Positions 57,701-64,000 of a stretch of DNA of 64,000 bases are shown piece by piece. Each line of letters opens with the position of its first letter. Position 1 is the stretch's first letter. The DNA comes from Hypericum androsaemum. Lineage: Eukaryota; Streptophyta; Magnoliopsida; Malpighiales; Hypericaceae. The translations under genes and the position numbers were made by a program. Below the pieces are notes generated by a model, which made no database searches, was not told the origin of the DNA, and worked only from the letters and a program-made list of their open reading frames with translations. The stretch is taken from positions 19,361,619 through 19,425,618 of the forward strand of contig OZ023182.1 in the NCBI GenBank assembly GCA_963995505.1. Direction: 5' to 3'.

Positions 57701-58562
57701 CAAGTCCTCAGCCAGGTTAGCCTTCTCACGATCCTCCTTCTTCGGCAAGCGACAATCTTTGGCCATTTGACCGGGCTTGTCGTAGTTGTAGTAATTACCC
57801 TTGATCTTCTTAGCTTTCTTTTGCTTTGGCTCTTGCTTCTCCTGCTTATTTCTGGGCTTCTTCCTCTTCTTACCAGTACCTCCCTCAGCGAGGTGTACCT
57901 TAGCCTCAGAGTTGGTCCTGCCGGTCTTGACTTCGAACTTTTGGTTGTCTTCCTCGATCCTTAGCCTCTCGATCAGGTCTTTCAGCCCCATGTCCTTCCT
58001 CTTATGCTTGAGGTAGTTCTTGAAGTCCTTCCACAGAGGGGGTAGCTTCTCGATTAGAGTAGCCACCTGGAAGGATTCGCTGAGTTGCATACCTTTGGGG
58101 TGAATCTCGTGTAGAATCAGCTGCAGCTCTTGGACTTGGTCTATGATATTTTTGGAGTCCACCATCTGGAAGTCGAGGAACCTTCCGACAATGAATTTCT
58201 TCATCCCGGCATCCTCCATTTGGTACTTCTTCTCTAGGGAGTCCCACAATTCTTTTACAGTCTTGGTATCTGCATCGACATTAACAGGCATCGTCTAAGC
58301 CATTAAGGACATAGTTATGACATAAGAAGTCGATGTGACTCCATGCATCGAGAGCATTGATCTTCTATAGATCAACCTCATTTTTTGTCACTTTCGGAGC
58401 CTCTTCCTTCAAGAATCAGACCAAGTTGAGCGTCGTCAGGCAGAATAACATCTTCTGTTGTCACCTCTTGAACTCAGTACCGTTGAACTTGGCCGACCTT
58501 TCGGCGTGGACAGTTCTCGGGACCGCTAGCACTGGTGTAGGTGCGAAGCTTGATGATGCCAT
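54733..58562 (-). pseudogene. Copia gag-pol polyprotein, interrupted by stops and frameshifts
   Basis: From 58562 (ATG, MASSSFAPTP) leftward. Gag (to about 57690) has a degraded zinc knuckle: YYNYDKPGQMAKDC, with two Cys replaced by Tyr. Protease follows with DTGV (near 57625), then GAG-pre-integrase (LWHDRLGHVN), integrase (YTDICD, RSDRGGEY), RT (MDVKIAFLNGELEEKIY, CLYVDDMLITG, SPDIV) and RNase H ([25 protein letters not shown]). Breaks visible: stops in early gag (near 58470 and 58400), a frame change near 57660, a stop near 56811, a gap region 56100-56334 and a stop near 55291. It cannot make a complete polyprotein; single domains are still open. Confidence 0.85.
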
Positions 58563-58598
58563 CTTCAAGTACACAAATCTCGTCTTACGATTGTTGTT

Positions 58599-59540
58599 TG
58601 TTAGAGGTGGTGTACTTGATTAGGATCTTTAATAGTCGAGGTAAGAGTTGGACTCTTTCTTCGTAAGACCAAATTGCCCCGTATTTAGTGCTTACGGGCT
58701 GTGACAATCGTCCCCAAGATACAACGACTAGGATGCTTTCGAGTTCGTAGCACAATGACCCTCGAAGCTTCAGGCAAACCTTGGATATTCGAACTTTTGA
58801 GAGAGAGAGAGAGAGAACTACAATGCTAATGAATGCTTATGCACTTGTAGTTAGGATGATTTACAAATGAGGAGGAGGGGCCTATTTATAGGCGCTGTAT
58901 GGAGTGGAGGCAGGCATTTTTGAAGAAGCACGAAGCAATTCTGAGAAAAAGTGTCCATTCGACCAACAGGCAGGCTGTCCTTCAGGTGCCTCTTCAGCCA
59001 ATTCGTTCGTGGCTCTTCGACAGGCAGGCAGCACATCGCGTCCCTTCGGTATTCTGGGAGCTTCTGGATTCGCCTGTGCGCCCTTCAAGTTGGCTCGTAA
59101 CCCTTCGACCTTCTGGAAGTCTCCGGGACGTTTTAGCCCTTCTGCCTCTTCGTCCGAGCTTCGGCAAAACTTTAAGGCTCCTCCAGCTCCTCGCGATGAT
59201 GCGTACGTGCGAAGTGAGCCACAAAGTACCCATTGTAACTTGCGTCCAATGCGCCATGCGCACACGCACATGCACGTGTTCGTGCGCGTGCTCGTACTCG
59301 GATGGTGCGAACCATCCTCGCAGACAGCCTCGGTCAGCTCTTCAGGTGGAACATTTAATGTTACACCAGCTTGGAGCTTTTCCTTATAAACAGGAAAAAA
59401 TTTCCTTGCGATTTCTAATGTGGTAATGGTTCTCCTATCCTCAGATTGGGCTTTTCAGTTTGGGCTTTTCAGTTTGGACTTTTCAGTTCGGACCTTTCAG
59501 TTTGGGCCAAATGCATTAATTATGCATTCAAAACCCAACA
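58599..59540 (-). repeat. 5' LTR of the copia element (right)
   Basis: 942 bp, TGTTAGAGG...CCCAACA on the plus strand. Differences from the left LTR (substitutions, a deletion near 59020 and the shorter GT/GC tract near 59250-59300) indicate an old insertion. Confidence 0.85.
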
Positions 59541-62100
59541 AGAATAAGATCCAATCTAATTGTTTGGTTTGGTTTTGTACAAAATCGGGGTACCGAGAAA
59601 TTTAAAAAGCAATTTAAAAATAGGCGCTTTAGGTCACACAAAATAGTCTAACCGATACCAGAAACAATTTTGAAAACCAAGATATAAATATGGTAGTGTT
59701 GCGATATTTGAATTGTAGAGGGTCGAAAATTACTTGCAAGTGAGGCCTAATATATATTAATTTCTTTATTTAAATGAGTATACTGGTAACGAGGTATGAG
59801 ATATGGTAGGTCAAGTACATGACATCGATAGCATTGTAGATGAAAAAAGTAATGTACTTAAGATATTTTGGTCGAACAGGCAATGAGAAAAACACACCAA
59901 AATATACTTTCAAATCTTAGCCTATATGTCCAGAACTGTTTTTGAGGGAGACAATTACGTGCTAGATTATTTTTACCTGGTCACTAGGTAAAATTGTGGT
60001 TTGATCTAAATATTTTAAAGAGAACCAATCTATTAGTGAATTTGCAGGTTTCCTATGGTTTTATTTTTGTGTGTGGAAGTGGTGGATTTATTGCACACTT
60101 TTATTCAACTAGAACGACAGAGAGCTACATAGAAATAAAACGAGAAGTGTCGATGCGAACACTGTCTTGCACTAGAGGAGTGGCAAGCAAGTAATTGGCG
60201 GGTAGACTAAAACATGAAAGCCAAAAGGATAGTCCAGCGCTAAATTAAAAAGATGGTTTGCTACTTGTTGCTTTCACGGTAGCAACACTTGCCTTCATGA
60301 TCCTGTGGTTTTATTTGATATAATTGAATTATAACGGTTGAATGAACTGAAATTCAGTTATGCAATATTAATGGAAATTTTAGCGGGATTTCATATATTT
60401 TTAAGGACATAACCCAATGGTATCAAATTGCAAGATGTAGCATAAAGTACAGAGACACAACAACAGAAAAATATAAAGTTGAATGCGTAAGACGTAAAGA
60501 TGGAAATATATTCCGCTATTATAATAACAGTACGCTAACAGATGGAGAGATGTGTCGTCTTGTAAAATTTTATTTTTTTGGGAGTTTGTTAAATATACTT
60601 GGGAGCTGTGGGGACGTTAATGCATCTCGGACCTACCGGCAGGGACCGGCAAATGACATCAGGGCGGAGAGAAGCGACGAGGTACTTTCCTCGTCTTGTA
60701 CAATTGGTGAGTCCAGTGGTTCCTTAAGCAGGTTGAAATTCAATGCGAACAAAGGAGAACCGAGAATCGCTCCAGATGTAATCTGGTTGTTTTGATTGGT
60801 TTTTTAATAAGCAGATAATGTATTAACACCTTAAATAATTACACTTTCCAAAAGTTGTATTGACATTAAGTAAGTTACGTAGTGTAGTTCTTCCGAGTAT
60901 TTTTTATATCTAAAAGTCTCTAAAAATAACATATAGTTTTGCCTACAAATTTCCTTGCTAAAATCTGACCAAATAAATCATTCATGGGCTCAAAATCTCT
61001 ACGGTTTTGATTGGCCGTAGAATAAAATCTCTATAGTTTCTAAAAAGGACTAGCTATGTGTTCTTATATATGTATGCAGAATGATGGCTCACTGGTCAAT
61101 CCTAATTCAATACGTACTTTTTAAGCCAAAATAACTTGAAAAAACTGGAATCCGAAGTTTTTTAAATTTTGAAAAATTAAGAATTTTTGTTAAAACAATA
61201 ATTCCACAAAAAGTTAATTGGCTAACAAAAATACCCGATTTCAAATTTTGTTAACCTTCAGACATTAATTCTTATTTTTTTTTCAACTTTCACAAAGAAA
61301 AAAAGCCTTTTTCGAAAGAAAAAAAGTTTTCTCTAAAACGTCCTTTTCATCGTAATTTTGTTAACAAATATATATTTGTTAACAAATTTGTAAAATAAGT
61401 TTCATATAAAAGTCCTTTTCAAAAAAAAATTCTTAAAACGTCAAAAACGATTTTTTGGTGGAATATATAAAACGTCAAATAAACAGAGACTAACACACAC
61501 ATTGCACCATCATATTCACATACAAAGGGAAAGATGCGTACAAATCGAGAATGACTTTTACTGGGCCTGGAATGATTCACGGCCCAAAACAGGCTACAAC
61601 CAACCAATACCAATATGGCCTTAATTCATCGTAATTTTCCGAGATGGAATTTAATAATATTTGATTTTTTTAGGGAAATAATATTTGATTTTAAATATCA
61701 CAATTTTGTCAAAAAATTGACTTAAACTATTTTTTCTAAAATAATTTGTGTAGAGTTATATTTTTCATCAGTTTTATTAAATCTATTAATAGAAAATTGA
61801 ATACAATCGAATCTAGCAGAAGATAGTGAAAGTCTTTCCAATTTACGATTCTTTTTATACACTCTTTTAACGAAATTATCTGCCGGTTTCAATATTTAAA
61901 CTAACTCCTGTCATAGGCAATAACATAATAATTCCTGATAAATAAAGCGAATTTTATTTTGAGAACGATGATACCAGTTCAGAAGACCATAGTAAGGATA
62001 GGTAGTAAACAGTAATTAACCAAGAATAACAGAAAAGGAACCAAACGTAACATTTGTTTCTAAGATCTTATTAATCTTAAACTCGAACTACCTCCTCGAC
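59541..62100. other. Rest of tandem unit 1, start of unit 2 and 3' flank of small gene 7
   Basis: 59640-60020 parallels 62800-63450 (CACACCAAAATATACTTTCA, AGATTATTTTTACCTG). From 60310 unit 2 begins, parallel to 50890-52400. The frames at 59994-60194 and 60550-60795 show no domain. No other gene is supported. Confidence 0.55.
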
Positions 62101-62427
62101 CTAATGCTGCCTTCCACCGGACTCGCCAGGTTCACCACCCCAATTAGCCGACTGATCATTCCCCTCGCCAGAGCCGCCACCACCACGCTCGCCGGTGTCC
62201 GACGCAGCGGGTGGCTGATAGATGAAGCCAAAAATCTTACACCACTCCTCGATGTACTTGAGATCTCCCTCGGGGCATGTGGCGGAAGGAATGACGATGG
62301 TTTCAGCCTGGTCGCCCGTTTCGAAGTCGAGCAACGCAGCATAAGATTTAACCTCGTCAAGTTTCAACACCAAACCTACCCCATCCACCAGCTTGGCGCT
62401 CATCTTATAAGGCATGTCGTCTGCCAT
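62101..62427 (-). CDS. Small POZ/SKP1-N-like protein, paralogue 7 (108 aa), second subgroup
   Basis: Starts MADDMPYKMSAKLVDGVGLV, with VDG in the place of the SKP1 SSDGE turn. It continues LKLDEVKSYAALLDF, TIVIPSATCPEGDLKYIEEW, CKIFGFIYQPP and a Gly/Ser-rich tail ending EPGESGGRQH. Closest relative is paralogue 6 in the neighbouring tandem unit; the string IVIPSATCPEGDLK is identical. Promoter sequence (ATTCTGTGATTAGATGTGG, GATTTGGTTTCTTCATATGC) is shared with paralogue 6. The SKP1 C-terminal half is absent. An uncharacterised family of its own is the alternative reading. Confidence 0.6.
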   Translation of the reverse strand: MADDMPYKMSAKLVDGVGLVLKLDEVKSYAALLDFETGDQAETIVIPSATCPEGDLKYIEEWCKIFGFIYQPPAASDTGERGGGGSGEGNDQSANWGGEPGESGGRQH

Positions 62428-62438
62428 TACTTCCTCCT

Positions 62439-62462
62439 TTGGCTCTCTCTCTCTCTCTCTCT
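62439..62462. repeat. (CT)n microsatellite in the 5' UTR of small gene 7
   Basis: About 11-12 CT units, 12 bp upstream of the ATG. The position corresponds to the longer run at 52746-52801. Confidence 0.9.
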
Positions 62463-64000
62463 AAAATATTCTGTGATTAGATGTGGGCTAAGTAGCTAGA
62501 GTGAGAGAGTACTTATGGGAGTTCATCCGTGTAACGGCAGAGCATCGGTTTCTTGTGTTCTTGATTTGGTTTCTTCATATGCTATGCATTTTCGGGCGTA
62601 AGTTGTGTGTGGCACGAGAATTTGATTGGAAGATATTTGCGCCGGACCGGATCTAACCGATCCAAACTAAAAGAACTAATTTAAGAGAAAATTTGAGAAC
62701 CGAACCAGAATATTTGTTCCGATCAGATATAATATTTTGATCCGGTTCGCTACAAAATTAGGGTTCTCGTAATTTAAAAAAATAGAAAACAAGCAATTTT
62801 TGACACACAAAAAAGTTTAACCAATATACCACATTATGAAATAGAACAATTTTGAAAAGTAAGAAATAAATATGGTAAAGGTGCAATATTTGAATGAGGG
62901 CGTCAAGTTACTTGTTCACTTGTGTTTATAATAAAATTTCTACATTTAAAAAAAAGTTACTTTGCAAATGAGACCTAATATATTAGTTAATTATTTTATT
63001 GGAAAGAGTATACTCGTGACCACGTGTTATATAAGTATTGGAATATGTCTCAAATTCTTATTTAGGCTAAGATGGAGGCATTTCTTTATTTTCATAGTAA
63101 TTGATCGTCTCACCCTTATAGATATAGGTGAGTTGACCGAACCACGTATATCGCATATCTTCTATATTTCTCACGATTCCTATTTCTTTTCGTTGTTGAA
63201 TAGGGGCGTATCAAAACTGCTTTCAATAAGGCGGGTCAAGTACATGACGTCAATAGAATTTCACCTGAAAAAATAATCCACTTACGAAATCTCAGTCTTA
63301 CGAGCAATGAGAAAAACACACCAAAATATACTTTCAAAGCTTAGTGCCTTAGCCTATATATCCAGAATTGTTTTTTAAGGGAGATAATGGTGAGCGAGAT
63401 TATTTTTACCTGTCACAAGGTAAAATTATGGTTCAGTATTACGGTTTCGTCAAAGAGACCCAATTTTTTTTTGAAAAATTAGATTTTTAATCCTTAGAGG
63501 AGAACAAAGGTCTATGATGATTTTAAGCATAAACTAGAAGAAGAAATCTAATTAAATATATTATCTTATGAACTTTAAGTTAATTATAATGTGGATCACA
63601 TAAATTAGTTTTGGTTGTCTATAAAAATTGAGAAAGTTTCGTAATGATAAGTGACACTTGTGAAAAATTAATTTTTTGTGTGAATGAAAATTGATTTCAA
63701 AGTAACATGATTTTACCGGCCATCATAAATTTAAGATTTATGATTTTTATAACCACTCATTTATTAACTACGCTTAATAAGAAAATTAATAATCGTTATT
63801 ATTCTAGAATTTAATGGGATCTTAAAGTCAGCATATAAAAAATATCTCCTCCTTTTAGCGGAAATTCACATATTTTTAAGGATATAACCTAAAATCATTT
63901 CATTAAAGAACATTATTGCAAGATATAACAATAGAGTATACGGACACAACATTAGAAAAATATAAAGTTGAACGCATAAGACAATAAGGATGGAAATTGT
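62463..64000. other. Promoter side of small gene 7, end of unit 2 and start of unit 3
   Basis: 62463-62640 is the upstream region shared with 52801-52985. 62640-62770 is the empty counterpart of the copia insertion site. No gene found in 62800-64000; the 104-aa frame at 62962-63276 has no domain. Confidence 0.5.

Larger units (their letters stand above)
53149..59540 (-). mobile_element. Copia LTR retrotransposon, full length but broken
   Basis: LTRs 53149-54137 and 58599-59540 (TGTT...AACA on the plus strand). The coding order on the minus strand is gag, protease, integrase, RT, RNase H, which is copia. A purine-rich tract (TGTGGGGGA on the minus strand, 54138-54146) adjoins the left LTR, so that one is the 3' LTR. 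Flanking AGGAT (53144-53148) and AGAAT (59541-59545) are a target duplication with one mismatch. The duplicated segment at 62640-62770 shows the uninterrupted site. I do not see the usual initiator Met-tRNA primer site beside the 5' LTR. Confidence 0.85.
60370..63855. repeat. Tandem segmental duplication, unit 2 (about 3.5 kb)
   Basis: Unit 1 runs from about 50950 to 60370 and shrinks to about 3.0 kb once the copia element is removed. Unit 2 runs to about 63855, where GCGGAAATTCACATATTTTT, then AAAAATATAAAGTTGAACGC, repeats 60380-60480 and starts unit 3. Each full unit carries one small gene on the minus strand. Confidence 0.65.

Noticed and set aside
62962..63276. 104-aa frame
   Set aside because: No domain, and not conserved as a frame in the parallel part of unit 1.
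1..64000. tRNA, rRNA, CRISPR arrays or bacterial-type operons
   Set aside because: None seen on reading both strands. Initiator-Met-tRNA-like strings are retrotransposon primer-binding sites.

Overview
This is AT-rich nuclear DNA from a flowering plant, most likely a eudicot. The evidence is spliced genes with plant introns, an auxin response factor (ARF), TIR-NBS-LRR-type leucine-rich repeats, F-box/LRR genes, PPR and plant-mobile-domain remnants, and copia, LINE, MULE, hAT, CACTA and TRIM elements. I cannot name the species. All intron-exon models were made by eye from splice sites and reading phase.

Layout. 265-680 is a 22-bp minisatellite. 2426-7985 (minus) holds an ARF7/19-type gene that lacks the C-terminal PB1 region. 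It is followed on the same strand by exons coding for TNL-type LRRs and a coiled coil, and one set of splice sites joins them all into a single open frame. 8-27 kb is gene-poor and filled with mobile elements: a TRIM next to the ARF start, two MULE-like elements with long TIRs (one carrying a captured gene fragment), hAT elements with target duplications, a three-copy MITE family and two related minisatellite fields. 27.5-44.2 kb contains three copies of an F-box/LRR gene: one intact (42361-44190), one frameshifted (29811-31776) and one internal fragment (27949-28380). Between them lie LINE remnants, a non-autonomous copia element, a decayed MULE transposase, a plant-mobile-domain pseudogene and a PPR fragment.

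Interleaved with the F-box genes, and filling 45-62.5 kb, is a family of seven small single-exon genes plus one remnant. They code for about 79-132 aa. They share a core that aligns by eye with the N-terminal POZ half of SKP1, lack the F-box-binding C-terminal half, and mostly end in a charged tail with a GESSG-like motif. Several share upstream and downstream blocks, so the cluster grew by local duplication. The last part (about 50.9-64 kb) is a tandem segmental duplication around two of these genes. The first unit is split by a 6.4-kb copia element on the minus strand, and a third unit begins at the window edge.

The main candidate for a new system is the linkage of F-box/LRR genes with POZ-only SKP1-like small proteins. 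They could be partners or competitors in SCF ubiquitin ligases; this is inference. The ARF-TNL chimera is the second.
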